Assembly (NCBI GenBank): GCA_017534885.1
Contig: JAFXVR010000013.1
Location: 1-64,000, forward strand
DNA from: Clostridia bacterium
Lineage (GTDB): Bacteria; Bacillota; Clostridia; Christensenellales; Aristaeellaceae
Direction of reading: 5' to 3'
DNA length: 64,000 nucleotides
Numbering within the stretch: position 1 is the stretch's first letter; every line of letters starts with the position of its first letter. The translations under genes were made by a program, and so were the position numbers. Of this stretch, positions 49,555-58,626 are shown piece by piece. The notes beneath the pieces were generated by a model. It saw only the letters and a program-made list of their open reading frames with translations. It was not told the DNA's origin and ran no database searches.

Positions 49555-51243
49555 ATGAACAGCGGCGCCATGCTCAACGCCTACCCGGACAGCTTAGGCG
49601 GCACCCTGTCGGACATCGCCGCCCTGCTGGAGCGCCCCGAGCTGCGGGGAGCCTTCCGCTCCTTCTACATCCTGCCCAGCGTTTTTGACACCGACCTGGA
49701 CCGGGGCTTTTCGGTCATCAGCTATGACCTGAACCGGCTGCTGGCCGCCCCCGCCGACCTGGAGCGGCTGAAGGCGCTGGGTCTCGACCTGAAGCTGGAT
49801 TTCATCCTCAACCACCTCTCCGTGCTGAGCCCGCAGTTTCAGGACATCCTCGAGAAGGGCAACGCCTCCCCCTACCGGGATTTCTTCATCGACTGGAACG
49901 CCTTCTGGGAGGGCCAGGGCGAGATGACGCCGGAGGGCTGGATTCAGCCGGACGCGGAGCTGATCCGGGAGATGTTCTTCCGCAAGCCGGGTCTGCCCAT
50001 CCTGATGGTGCGCCTGCCCGACGGCCGGGAGCTGCCCTACTGGAACACCTTCTACCAGTCCGTGCGCTACAGCATGCCCGATCCCCAGGATCTGATGAAG
50101 GCGCTGGGCCTGCAGTACCTTCAGGCGGAAACCCTCGCCGGGCGCATCAGCGATGCCCTGAAGGCGGGCGGCAAGCCGGCGGACATCGACTTCACCGGCT
50201 TTGAAGGCTGCCGGGAGGCGGCCCTCGGGTGGCTGGAATCCCGCCGCCGCTATCTGGGCCAGATGGATCTGAACCTGCGCTCGGACAAGGTGTGGGCCTA
50301 CTACGGGGAGGTGCTGAAGCAGCTGGCCTCCTACGGCGCGTCCATTGTGCGGCTGGACGCCTTCGGCTACGCGGCCAAGGCCCCCGGGCGGCGCAATTTC
50401 ATGAACGAGCCCGAGACCTGGGACATCCTCGAGCGCATCCGCCAGATGGCCGCCGCTGAGGGCCTGACCCTGCTGCCGGAAATTCACGCGGCTTATGCCG
50501 ACGGGAGCTATGCGCAGGTGGCGGGACGGGGCTTCATCACCTATGACTTCTTCCTGCCCGGCCTGCTCATCGACGCCATCGAGCACCGGGACGGCTCCGC
50601 TTTGCGCGCCTGGGCGGAGGAGCTGAAGCGCAGGGACATCCGCACCGTCAACATGCTGGGCTGCCACGACGGCATTCCCCTCCTCGACCTGAAGGGGCTG
50701 ATCCCGGAGGAGCGCATTCAGGGGCTGATTGACCTGATCGTCAGCCGGGGCGGGCTCATCAAAAACCTGCACGGCCAGAAGAACGTGTACTATCAGGTGA
50801 ACGCCACCTATTACAGCGCCTTGGGCGCCGACGACCGCAAAATGCTCCTGGCCCGGGCCCTGCAGCTCTTCATGCCCGGCAAGCCCCAGGTCTGGTACCT
50901 GGATCTCTTCGCGGGCGAAAACGACCTGGAAGCCGTGCGCCGGGGCGGGGACGCGGGGCACAAGGAGATCAACCGCACCAACCTGAGCGCGGAGGAGATC
51001 GCACGCCGTTTGCCGCTGCCCGTGGTTCAGCGGCAGCTGGAGCTGCTGAGGTTGCGCAACGCCGCCCCCGCCCTCGACTTTGACGCGGCCCTGACCCTCA
51101 CCCAGCCCGCGTCGGATCAGCTGGTCTTCCGCTGGGAGAAGGACGGCTTCACCGCCGAGCTGAAGGCTGACCTGTCCACCTGCGCCTTCACCGCTGAGGC
51201 GGACACGGCGGAGGGGACGCGGCTGCGCTTTGAACAGCCGTAA
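49555..51243 (+). CDS. GH13_18 sucrose-phosphorylase-like enzyme
   Basis: The 562-residue cytoplasmic enzyme is a GH13 subfamily 18 member; these transfer glucose from an alpha-glucoside to phosphate. Barrel motifs are LDFILNHLS near 83, the nucleophile Asp in IVRLDAFGYAAK near 268, the acid/base Glu in LLPEIHAAY near 308, and GCHDGIPLLDLKG near 367 with the third carboxylate. Known activities in the subfamily include sucrose, sucrose 6'-phosphate, glucosylglycerol and glucosylglycerate phosphorolysis, so sucrose is only the default guess. GAGGAGGAAC precedes the ATG. MITE copy 5 begins 7 bases past the stop codon. Confidence 0.9.
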   Translation: MNSGAMLNAYPDSLGGTLSDIAALLERPELRGAFRSFYILPSVFDTDLDRGFSVISYDLNRLLAAPADLERLKALGLDLKLDFILNHLSVLSPQFQDILEKGNASPYRDFFIDWNAFWEGQGEMTPEGWIQPDAELIREMFFRKPGLPILMVRLPDGRELPYWNTFYQSVRYSMPDPQDLMKALGLQYLQAETLAGRISDALKAGGKPADIDFTGFEGCREAALGWLESRRRYLGQMDLNLRSDKVWAYYGEVLKQLASYGASIVRLDAFGYAAKAPGRRNFMNEPETWDILERIRQMAAAEGLTLLPEIHAAYADGSYAQVAGRGFITYDFFLPGLLIDAIEHRDGSALRAWAEELKRRDIRTVNMLGCHDGIPLLDLKGLIPEERIQGLIDLIVSRGGLIKNLHGQKNVYYQVNATYYSALGADDRKMLLARALQLFMPGKPQVWYLDLFAGENDLEAVRRGGDAGHKEINRTNLSAEEIARRLPLPVVQRQLELLRLRNAAPALDFDAALTLTQPASDQLVFRWEKDGFTAELKADLSTCAFTAEADTAEGTRLRFEQP

Positions 51244-51249
51244 AAGCTG

Positions 51250-51368
51250 GTAAGGGTGACAAAAGGGCGCTTTCAACCTTAGAGCCACGACTGGTTGTGG
51301 TGATTTCCGCTGTCTTCCACAACCAGTCGTGGCTCAGTTCATGAAAGCGGCCTTTTGACATCCGAATC
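51250..51368 (+). mobile_element. MITE-like element, copy 5
   Basis: A 119-bp copy flanked by perfect 7-base direct repeats AAAGCTG (51243-51249 and 51369-51375). The left duplication begins with the final A of the GH13_18 stop codon (TAA), so insertion just missed that gene. It ends 25 bases before the next promoter. Confidence 0.92.
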
Positions 51369-51393
51369 AAAGCTGTAAAAGAGCGCATACCAT

Positions 51394-51422
51394 TTGACAT
51401 TCAGCCTGCCAAACAGTATAAT
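51394..51422 (+). promoter_or_regulatory. Promoter of coiled-coil protein gene
   Basis: TTGACA, 17 bases, TATAAT, a perfect consensus, 105 bases before the start codon. Confidence 0.9.
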
Positions 51423-51527
51423 AGCATCAGTCAGCCGGCGCGTTTCAGCCTCTATGTCTCCTTTCACGCGCCGGAAAGCGTCCGGGCGGCTTGTGCGCCG
51501 TCAGCAATATACCGCAGGAGGTTCACC

Positions 51528-53051
51528 ATGAGCGAAAGCATCCGCAAATCCCTGTTTGGCTACAACCGCCAGTCCGTCGACGACCAGATGAGCGAGCTGC
51601 AGCGCCGCCTGGAGCGGCTTCAGGCAGAGCGCGACAGCCTGGAGCAGGAGCGCAACCGCCTGCAGATCGGCAAGAATGAGGCGGAGAGCCAGGCCCGGCA
51701 GACCGAGGAGGACCTGAGCGCCGCGCGAGCCGCCCTGGGTGAGCGCGAGCAGGAGCTGACCCGGCTGACCCAGGAGCTGGGCGGGCTGACCGGCGAAAGG
51801 GAGAGCCTCATCGCCGCGAAGAGCGCGCTGGAGGAGCAGGTGGCCGCTGCCCGGGGCGAGACCGCCGCCGTGGACAGCGCCCGCTCGGAGATGGCCGCCG
51901 AAAACGAGAAGCTGAAGCGGGAGCTGGACGAGAACAAGGTCTTCCGCGTCCGGCTTCAGAACGAGCTGGAGACCGCCCGCCGGGAGCGCAGTGAGCTGCA
52001 GGGCGAGCGGGACAGCCTCAAAAAGACCGCGGCGGGCCTCAGCGCCGACAAGACCGACCTTGAAAAAATCCGCGCCGCCCTGTCCGGCGAGGCCGTGGGC
52101 CTGAACGCCCGCATGAAGGAGCTGGCGCAGCGCAACCAGTACCTCGCCCAGGAGGAGGAGAAGCTGACCGGCGACCTGGCCCAGGCAAAGGCGGCCCGCG
52201 AGGCGCTGCAGGCGGAGCACGAGACCCTGGTGGCCAGCCACACCGACACGGTGACCGCCTACCAGATCCTGCAGGCGGATCACGCGGACCTGCTGGAGGC
52301 CCAGGAGAAGCTGACCGCTGAGCGCGATGGCCTCAGCGCCGGCCTGAGGGAAAAGACCGATTCGCTGGAAGCCCTGACCGCCCGCTGCGAGGCTCAGGAG
52401 GCCGCCCTGGAGGAGACCCGCGATGCCCTCGAAGCTGCCCGCGCAGCCCTCGAAGCGACGCAGGAGGAGCTGGCCCAGACCCGCGCCGACCTCGAAAGCA
52501 AGCTGGCCGACGCCGTGGCCGCCCTGGAGGAAAAGCAGGCCGAGGCCGAGCGCCAGGCCCAGGAGATCGCCGCGCTGACCGAGGCCCTCGCCCTGAGCCG
52601 GGACAACGGCGACGACCTGCGCAGCCAGGTGGCCGCTGTCCGCGCCGAGCTGGACTTCTCCGAGAAGCGCAACCAGCGCCTGAACGGCCTGAACGATCAG
52701 CAGAAGCGCCATCTGGAGGAATACGAAGCCCTGCTGGCCAGCAATCCCGTGGCCGAGGCCGAGGCGGAAGCCGGTGAGATCCGCCGCAAGGCCCAGGAGG
52801 AGAGCGACGCCCTGCTCAGGGAAGCCGGAGAGGCCCGGGACAGCGTCCTTTCCGCCGCCCGCGCCGCCTACTACAACGCCCTGCAGTTCAAACGCGAGAT
52901 GGCCGAGCGCTTCACCGCCCTCGAGCGCGAAATGGACGCCTCCATCGGCCTGATCGGCAACGTGGAGCTCCCCAAACTACCCAACGCCCACGTCGCCCGC
53001 ATTGAGAATGCCGCGGCGGTGCAGACGGTGGTGGGGGAGGAGGAGAAGTGA
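51528..53051 (+). CDS. DivIVA-like long coiled-coil protein
   Basis: The 507-residue cytoplasmic protein opens with SIRKSLFGYNRQSVDDQMSEL, resembling the short membrane-curvature-sensing N terminus of DivIVA/GpsB proteins. Residues about 25-400 are continuous heptad-repeat coiled coil, rich in Glu, Ala, Arg and Leu. Residues about 410-480 hold a second helical part (EIRRKAQEESDALLREAGEARDS, and FKREMAERFTALEREMD in part), and the tail is short. DivIVA itself is about 160-240 residues, so the long rod is unusual. A role in cell-pole or division scaffolding is inferred. It is transcribed alone, from a consensus promoter to a good terminator. Confidence 0.75.
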   Translation: MSESIRKSLFGYNRQSVDDQMSELQRRLERLQAERDSLEQERNRLQIGKNEAESQARQTEEDLSAARAALGEREQELTRLTQELGGLTGERESLIAAKSALEEQVAAARGETAAVDSARSEMAAENEKLKRELDENKVFRVRLQNELETARRERSELQGERDSLKKTAAGLSADKTDLEKIRAALSGEAVGLNARMKELAQRNQYLAQEEEKLTGDLAQAKAAREALQAEHETLVASHTDTVTAYQILQADHADLLEAQEKLTAERDGLSAGLREKTDSLEALTARCEAQEAALEETRDALEAARAALEATQEELAQTRADLESKLADAVAALEEKQAEAERQAQEIAALTEALALSRDNGDDLRSQVAAVRAELDFSEKRNQRLNGLNDQQKRHLEEYEALLASNPVAEAEAEAGEIRRKAQEESDALLREAGEARDSVLSAARAAYYNALQFKREMAERFTALEREMDASIGLIGNVELPKLPNAHVARIENAAAVQTVVGEEEK

Positions 53052-53088
53052 GCTTTTAGCTTGGCTGCTTGTTGCGGGAAACCTGGAG

Positions 53089-53119
53089 AACCGTCTCTCT
53101 GTATGGGGAGACGGTTTTC
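53089..53119 (+). terminator. Terminator of coiled-coil protein gene
   Basis: AACCGTCTC (53089-53097) and GAGACGGTT (53108-53116) form a perfect 9-bp stem, then TTCT. Confidence 0.78.
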
Positions 53120-53197
53120 TGGTGGGGCGATTCAGGGATTAGCCCAAAATGCCAAAAATGTCTGAAGCCTCTGAATGCCTGAATGCTTCTTCCCCCG

Positions 53198-53226
53198 TTG
53201 CGCTCCGTCCCCTCTTGTGCTATAAT
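53198..53226 (+). promoter_or_regulatory. Promoter of cellobiose phosphorylase gene
   Basis: TTGCGC, 17 bases, TATAAT, 39 bases before the start codon. The same unusual TTGCGC -35 box occurs before the sugar ABC operon and rimO. Confidence 0.78.
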
Positions 53227-53264
53227 CGCTTCAGTCACCACATCCGCTTATGGGAGGGATTGCC

Positions 53265-55709
53265 ATGCAATACGGACACTTTGACGACAGGGCGCGGGAG
53301 TATGTCATCGATACGCCGCGCACGCCCTATCCGTGGATCAACTACCTGGGCAGCGAGCGCTTCTTCGGCATCATCAGCAACACGGCGGGCGGCTACTGCT
53401 TCTACCGCGACGCGCGGCTGAGGCGGGTGACCCGGTACCGCTACAACAACATGCCCGTGGACAACGGCGGCCGGTACTTCTATGTGAAGGACGGCGACAC
53501 CGTGTGGAACCCCGGCTGGAAGCCCGTCAAGACCGAGCTGGACAGCTATTCCTGCCGGCATGGCATGGGATACACGGTCATCACGGGCGTCAAGAATGGA
53601 CTGAGGGCCAGCCAGCTCTCCTTTGTGCCCCTGGGTGTGGACGCCGAGGTGCACCAGGTGACGCTGACCAACGAGAGCGAGGAGCCCAAGGACGTCATCC
53701 TGACCAGCTTTGTGGAGTTCTGCCTCTGGAACGCCCAGGACGACATGCTGAACTTCCAGCGCAACTTCTCCACGGGCGAGGTGGAAATCAAGGGCTCCGT
53801 GATTTACCACAAGACGGAGTACCGCGAGCGCCGCAACCATTACAGCTTCTACGCGGTCAACCAGCCGGTGGACGGCTTTGACACCGACATGGAGACCTTC
53901 CTGGGCCTGTACAACGGCTTTGACGCGCCCCGGGCGGTGATGGAAGGCCGCATGGGCAACTCGGTGGCCTCCGGCTGGCAGCCCATGGCCGCGCATCAGC
54001 TGAAGGTGGCGCTGCAGCCCGGCGAGAGCAAGAAGTTCAATTTTGTGCTGGGCTATGTGGAGCTGCCCGAGGCCGAGAAGTGGGAGGCCCCCGGCGTCAT
54101 CAACAAAAAGCCCGCTGAGGCCCTGCTGGCCCGGCTGAGCACCGATGAGCAGGTGGCCGCCGCCTTTGACGCGCTGAAGGCCCACTGGGACGCCCTGCTC
54201 TCCGCCTATGTGCTGACCACCCCCGATGAGAAGCTGGGCCGCATGGTCAACATCTGGAACCCCTACCAGTGCATGGTCACCTTCAACATGAGCCGTTCCA
54301 CCTCCATGTTTGAGAGCGGCATTGGCCGGGGCATGGGCTTCCGCGACTCCTCCCAGGACCTGCTGGGCTTTGTGCACCAGATCCCCGAGCGCGCCCGGGA
54401 GCGCATCCTGGACATCGCGGCCACCCAGTTCCGTGACGGCGGCTGCTATCACCAGTATCAGCCCCTGACCAAGAAGGGCAACAACGACATCGGCGGCGGC
54501 TTCAACGACGACCCGCTGTGGCTGATCGCGGGCACGGCGGCTTACATTAAGGAGACCGGCGACTACGGCATCCTGGATGAGCGCACGCCCTATGACTGCA
54601 ATCCGGAGGACGCGGGCAGCCTGCTGGAGCACCTGGAGGCCAGCTTCGGCCATGTGGTCAACAACCTGGGCCCCCACGGCCTGCCGCTGATCGGCCGCGC
54701 CGACTGGAACGACTGCCTCAACCTGAACTGCTATTCCGACACGCCGGACGAGAGCTTCCAGACTTTCTCCAACCCCAACGCGCCCGACGAGCGGGTGGCT
54801 GAGTCCGTGCTGATCGCGGGCATGTTCGTGTCCATCGGGCCCGAGCTGGTGGCCATCGAAAAGCGGCTGGGCCGGGTCGAAAAGGCGGAAGCCTGTCAGA
54901 AGGCCATCGACGCCATGACCCAGGCGGTGCTGACAGCCGGCTGGGACGGTGAGTGGTTCGTGCGCGCCTATGACGCCATGGGTCACAAGGTGGGCAGCCA
55001 CGAGTGCGAGGACGGCCAGATCTTCATTGAGAGCCAGGGCTACTGCGTGATGGCGGGCATCGGCCTGGAGGACGGCAAGGCGGAGAAAGCCCTGCAGAGC
55101 GTCCATGAGCGCCTGGAGACCGAGCACGGCACCGTCCTGCTGCAGCCGGCCTACAAGAGCTATCACCTGGAGCTGGGCGAGGTCAGCAGCTATCCGCCGG
55201 GATACAAGGAGAACGCGGGCATCTTCTGCCACAACAATCCCTGGATCATCGCAGCTGAGACGGTGGTGGGCCACGGCGACCGCGCCTTCGACCTGTACAG
55301 CCGCATCGCCCCGGCCTGGCGCGAGGCCATCTCGGACAAGCACAAGATGGAGCCCTACGTCTACAGCCAGATGATCGCCGGCAAGGACGCGCCCAACTTC
55401 GGCCAGGCCAAGAACTCCTGGCTGACGGGCACCGCCGCCTGGAACTTCTACGTCATCAGCAACTATATCCTCGGCATCAAGCCCGACTGGGACGGCCTCA
55501 AGGTCGATCCCTGCATCCCCCACACCTGGGACGGCTACCAGGTCAGCCGCCGTTTCCGCGGCGCGACCTACGCCATCGACATCCAGAACCCGGATCACGT
55601 CTGCCGCGGCGTCCGGCAGGTGACCGTGGACGGCCAGCCCATTGAAGACAAGGTGCTGCCGGTCTTCGCCGACGGAAAGACCCACCAGGTCACGGTCATC
55701 ATGGGATAA
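53265..55709 (+). CDS. Cellobiose phosphorylase, GH94
   Basis: The 814-residue enzyme splits cellobiose with phosphate to glucose 1-phosphate and glucose, saving one ATP. Its start [15 protein letters not shown] and [26 protein letters not shown] and [10 protein letters not shown] near the N terminus are nearly diagnostic for the family, and the length matches (about 810). The general acid Asp is in [11 protein letters not shown] near residue 483, and the phosphate-side histidine motif with GTA near 730 is present ([11 protein letters not shown]). GGGAGGGATTGCC precedes the ATG. It is cytoplasmic, needing an importer such as the ABC system at 21080-24735. Transcribed alone, between its own promoter and terminator. 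Confidence 0.94.
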   Translation: MQYGHFDDRAREYVIDTPRTPYPWINYLGSERFFGIISNTAGGYCFYRDARLRRVTRYRYNNMPVDNGGRYFYVKDGDTVWNPGWKPVKTELDSYSCRHGMGYTVITGVKNGLRASQLSFVPLGVDAEVHQVTLTNESEEPKDVILTSFVEFCLWNAQDDMLNFQRNFSTGEVEIKGSVIYHKTEYRERRNHYSFYAVNQPVDGFDTDMETFLGLYNGFDAPRAVMEGRMGNSVASGWQPMAAHQLKVALQPGESKKFNFVLGYVELPEAEKWEAPGVINKKPAEALLARLSTDEQVAAAFDALKAHWDALLSAYVLTTPDEKLGRMVNIWNPYQCMVTFNMSRSTSMFESGIGRGMGFRDSSQDLLGFVHQIPERARERILDIAATQFRDGGCYHQYQPLTKKGNNDIGGGFNDDPLWLIAGTAAYIKETGDYGILDERTPYDCNPEDAGSLLEHLEASFGHVVNNLGPHGLPLIGRADWNDCLNLNCYSDTPDESFQTFSNPNAPDERVAESVLIAGMFVSIGPELVAIEKRLGRVEKAEACQKAIDAMTQAVLTAGWDGEWFVRAYDAMGHKVGSHECEDGQIFIESQGYCVMAGIGLEDGKAEKALQSVHERLETEHGTVLLQPAYKSYHLELGEVSSYPPGYKENAGIFCHNNPWIIAAETVVGHGDRAFDLYSRIAPAWREAISDKHKMEPYVYSQMIAGKDAPNFGQAKNSWLTGTAAWNFYVISNYILGIKPDWDGLKVDPCIPHTWDGYQVSRRFRGATYAIDIQNPDHVCRGVRQVTVDGQPIEDKVLPVFADGKTHQVTVIMG

Positions 55710-55718
55710 AATATGAGG

Positions 55719-55760
55719 AAATGGAGAACCGGAGCCGGGTCGCACACGCCCAGCTCCGGT
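55719..55760 (+). terminator. Terminator of cellobiose phosphorylase gene
   Basis: GGAGAACCGGAGC-type arm pairs with GCTCCGGTTTTCC around a roughly 17-base loop. It lies between convergent genes and may help end both. Confidence 0.7.
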
Positions 55761-55796
55761 TTTCCATCTCATTTTTCATTCTTCAGTGTTGATTAT

Positions 55797-57398
55797 TCAT
55801 TCCTTTTCCCCTCGCCAGACCTTCACCTTCACCAGCTCGGTCAGGTCCACCACGCCCTTGGAGGCGACGTTCTCGCGGTCCAGGGAGAGGGTGAATTCCC
55901 AGTTCGCTTCCCCGGTGTTCAGGGGGGCGAAGGAGAGGACGTAGGCGGCGGCGTCCGGCTCGGGGGTGTGGAGACTCAGGCGGACGTCCTCGCCGAGGAT
56001 GGAGGGGAGCAGCTCCCAGACGCGGCCGCGCTGCTCCACCCGGATGCTGTCCGTGGCGAGGGTGGCGGTGAGGGGCGAAAACAGGGCGGCATAGCGGCCG
56101 GCCGGCGTCCAGGCCAGCTGGTAAGCGCGGACGAAGGGGGTGGAGCCGGTGACGCTCCGGCCGGTCAGCGTGCCGCTGGGCAGCTTCATCTTCAGATTGC
56201 CGTCGGTGAAATCCAGGTGGAACCAGTTGCCGGAGACGTCCGTGTAGCTGCAGTCCGCGTGGGTGAAGAAGATGAGCCCGGCAAAGAGATCCTTCAGCGA
56301 AGGATTCTGGATGTTCAGAAAGCTGCTCTGCGCATAGTGGAAGGCGCCATGGGCCAGGGTGCCATTGGAGCCCTGGGTGGCGTTCAGCTCCACGTCCACG
56401 GCATAACGGCTGAGCTGGGCGGTCAGATCGATCCAGCGCGTCTCAGTGCTGTTCGGCTGAATGGAGACGTCCACATTCCAGCCGGAGCTGCTGCGCCTGA
56501 TGCCAAAGTCAAAGTACGTCTGCGCGAGGCGGGGGATCTGGTCAGCGGCGCTGCCGTCAGAAGATAGATCGGACGAATCCACCTGCTGCGGGCTGGAGAG
56601 GGTGCCGCATACCTCCATGCCATCCTCATGGCTGTAAGTGCCGCTGGCCGTCAGCACACAGACCTGGCCGTTCAGGGTCAGCAGGCCGTCCGCCAGGAGG
56701 GTCTTGGTCGCCTGGCCGGAGGCGGTCATGGTCAGCGAAAGGGACATGGGCTGCCGGTTGACATTCCCCATGAGGCCATAGAGCCAGCTCATCACCCGGG
56801 TGACCTGCGTCAGGCCGGCCTGTGCCGCGTCCTCCTCAGAGACCAGGCCCGTGGCGGCCAGGACACGGCCCGCCAGATTGCCCAGGGCCTCGCGGTTCTG
56901 GCCGACCATGGTGTACAGCTTCTGCAGGCAGGCCGCCACATCCGCGCTGTCCACATCGATGTGCACCATCACATTGACCGGCTCGCCCGCAAGGGAGGTC
57001 TTCAGCTCCAGCCTGGGCCAGGGCAGGTCGGCGGCCTCCCGGAGCATCTCCTTCAGCAGCTCGCCGTCCTCCGGCGTCACCGCGCCCATCGCGGCGATGA
57101 CCAGCTGCTGCAGGCTCAGGGTCTGTCCGGCGGCGGTGACTTCCGCCTCGCCGCTGCGCCAGCGCAGCTTCACGGTCTCGCCCTGCGCGTCCAGCTCGAT
57201 GTTCAGCCAGTCCCCGTCTAAGGCGGAGAAGTCCGCGCCGATCACCTGCAGCACCGTCTCCAGCGCTTTCGCAAAGGTGTTCTCGGGCAGAAGGCTGGTC
57301 TTCTGTTTGTCGTCCTTGCCGAAAATCTTGTCCTCCGCCAGGGCGAAGCAGGGGGTCAGCAGGGTCAGTGTCAGCAGCAATGCCATCAGTCTTTTCAT
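55797..57398 (-). CDS. Secreted protein of unknown function
   Basis: 533 residues from MKRLMALLLTLTLL (AAGGAGG 6 bases upstream), with a signal peptide cleaved near ALAED (residue 22). The mature protein is beta-rich with no domain I recognise: LDGDWLNIELDAQGETVKLRW near residue 65, several SLSLTMTASG or MKLPSGTLTG stretches, and few cysteines. It is the last gene of the cca unit, 13 bases after the serine hydrolase gene. An envelope role is likely but nothing more can be said. Confidence 0.7.
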   Translation of the reverse strand: MKRLMALLLTLTLLTPCFALAEDKIFGKDDKQKTSLLPENTFAKALETVLQVIGADFSALDGDWLNIELDAQGETVKLRWRSGEAEVTAAGQTLSLQQLVIAAMGAVTPEDGELLKEMLREAADLPWPRLELKTSLAGEPVNVMVHIDVDSADVAACLQKLYTMVGQNREALGNLAGRVLAATGLVSEEDAAQAGLTQVTRVMSWLYGLMGNVNRQPMSLSLTMTASGQATKTLLADGLLTLNGQVCVLTASGTYSHEDGMEVCGTLSSPQQVDSSDLSSDGSAADQIPRLAQTYFDFGIRRSSSGWNVDVSIQPNSTETRWIDLTAQLSRYAVDVELNATQGSNGTLAHGAFHYAQSSFLNIQNPSLKDLFAGLIFFTHADCSYTDVSGNWFHLDFTDGNLKMKLPSGTLTGRSVTGSTPFVRAYQLAWTPAGRYAALFSPLTATLATDSIRVEQRGRVWELLPSILGEDVRLSLHTPEPDAAAYVLSFAPLNTGEANWEFTLSLDRENVASKGVVDLTELVKVKVWRGEKE

Positions 57399-57411
57399 AG
57401 CGGCCTCCTTG

Positions 57412-58569
57412 TCAAATGTTGATTGATTGCAGCGTGTCCGCCGCGGCCTGATGCAGCCAGGCGTCACGCAGGTGAACGTAGTGGACGGAAGAGCGGATCT
57501 CGGTGCCGTCTGGCCAGCGAACCGTGCCGGTGCCGTCGGCGTTCAGGCCGTAGTCGGCGAGGGTCTCGCCCTCCCGGGGGAGCAGGACGGTCAGCCGGTT
57601 TTCCACGCGGCTGCCCAGGGCGAGATTGAACACGCCCAGCGCCGGGTCGATGGACAGGTGATGCCCGGTGAAGCCGCTCCAGGCCACGGCCGCGCCGGTC
57701 ATGAAGGGCGGCACCTCGGAGAAGTACTGGATCGGGTGGCGGATGTAGCACATGCCGCCCAGGTACTGCTGGCAGCTGCCGTCGGCGCGGACAAAGCCGG
57801 TGCGGCGGCGCGCCATGTCCCGCAGGCTCGCCTGGCTGACGGCCTCGCCCCGGAGCACGCCCTGGGCGAAGCGGGCCACAGCCCCCGCCGTGCCGAAGAG
57901 GCCCGCGTGGCCGGGGCAGTCGTCGCCGTCCAGGTTCAGCGCCCGGGCTTTGGGATCGTGGGGGGTGCCGGGGGCGATGCCCTCCCGCAGGATGTACTCT
58001 CCGCGCTCGATGCGGTGCTCCCGGTCACAGCTGACACAGCGGCTGCGCTCATTTTCGGGCACCTTCACCCAGATCTCCCGCAGGCCCATGGGCTTCAGGA
58101 AGAGCGCCCGCACGGTGTCCAGCCAGCTTTCGCCCGACGCGCCCTCGATGATGTACTTCAGCACCATGGCGTGCATGTCCGAGTAGGGGCGGTCGCCGTT
58201 CGCCCTGGGGCTGACGGCGAAGAGCCGCCGCAGGGCTTCGTCCCGGTCCGGGGCGGCGTCGACGCGGCCCGGGGACTGCAGGGAGACCTCAAAGCCCAGC
58301 ACCTGCGATACGCTGACGCTTTCGAGGTGGATGAACTGGGGCGCGTAGCGGGTGACCGGGGCGGCAAAGTCCAGCCTGCCCTCCTCCATCAGGCGGTAGG
58401 CGGTGAAGCCGGTGAAGGCTTTGGTCAGACTGGCCAGGTCGAAAATGCGATCCGCCGGGGCGCAGCGCGCCGCTGAGCGCGTCTGAACGGCGTTCCCCAC
58501 CGTGATCCGCATGCAGGAGAGGGAGCGGGCTTCGTCCACAAAGAAGCGCACGGCATCGTCAAGGGTCAT
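57412..58569 (-). CDS. Serine hydrolase, beta-lactamase family
   Basis: 385 residues from MTLDDAVRFF (GGAGGA upstream). The class C/penicillin-binding fold is shown by SLTK at residues 47-50 (nucleophile Ser and Lys) and the YSD in place of Tyr-x-Asn near 130. There is no signal peptide, so it is a cytoplasmic esterase or peptidase-like enzyme rather than a drug-resistance beta-lactamase. It is 57 bases downstream of cca. Confidence 0.85.
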   Translation of the reverse strand: MTLDDAVRFFVDEARSLSCMRITVGNAVQTRSAARCAPADRIFDLASLTKAFTGFTAYRLMEEGRLDFAAPVTRYAPQFIHLESVSVSQVLGFEVSLQSPGRVDAAPDRDEALRRLFAVSPRANGDRPYSDMHAMVLKYIIEGASGESWLDTVRALFLKPMGLREIWVKVPENERSRCVSCDREHRIERGEYILREGIAPGTPHDPKARALNLDGDDCPGHAGLFGTAGAVARFAQGVLRGEAVSQASLRDMARRRTGFVRADGSCQQYLGGMCYIRHPIQYFSEVPPFMTGAAVAWSGFTGHHLSIDPALGVFNLALGSRVENRLTVLLPREGETLADYGLNADGTGTVRWPDGTEIRSSVHYVHLRDAWLHQAAADTLQSINI

Positions 58570-58626
58570 GGCTGTCCTCCGCAATGATATAACGATGGGT
58601 TGACGCTGATTGTTCCATTCAGAGAT

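Noticed and set aside
57412-58569. Antibiotic-resistance beta-lactamase
   Set aside because: Only the SxxK motif of the general serine-hydrolase fold is clear; there is no signal peptide, and the family includes many esterases and peptidases.
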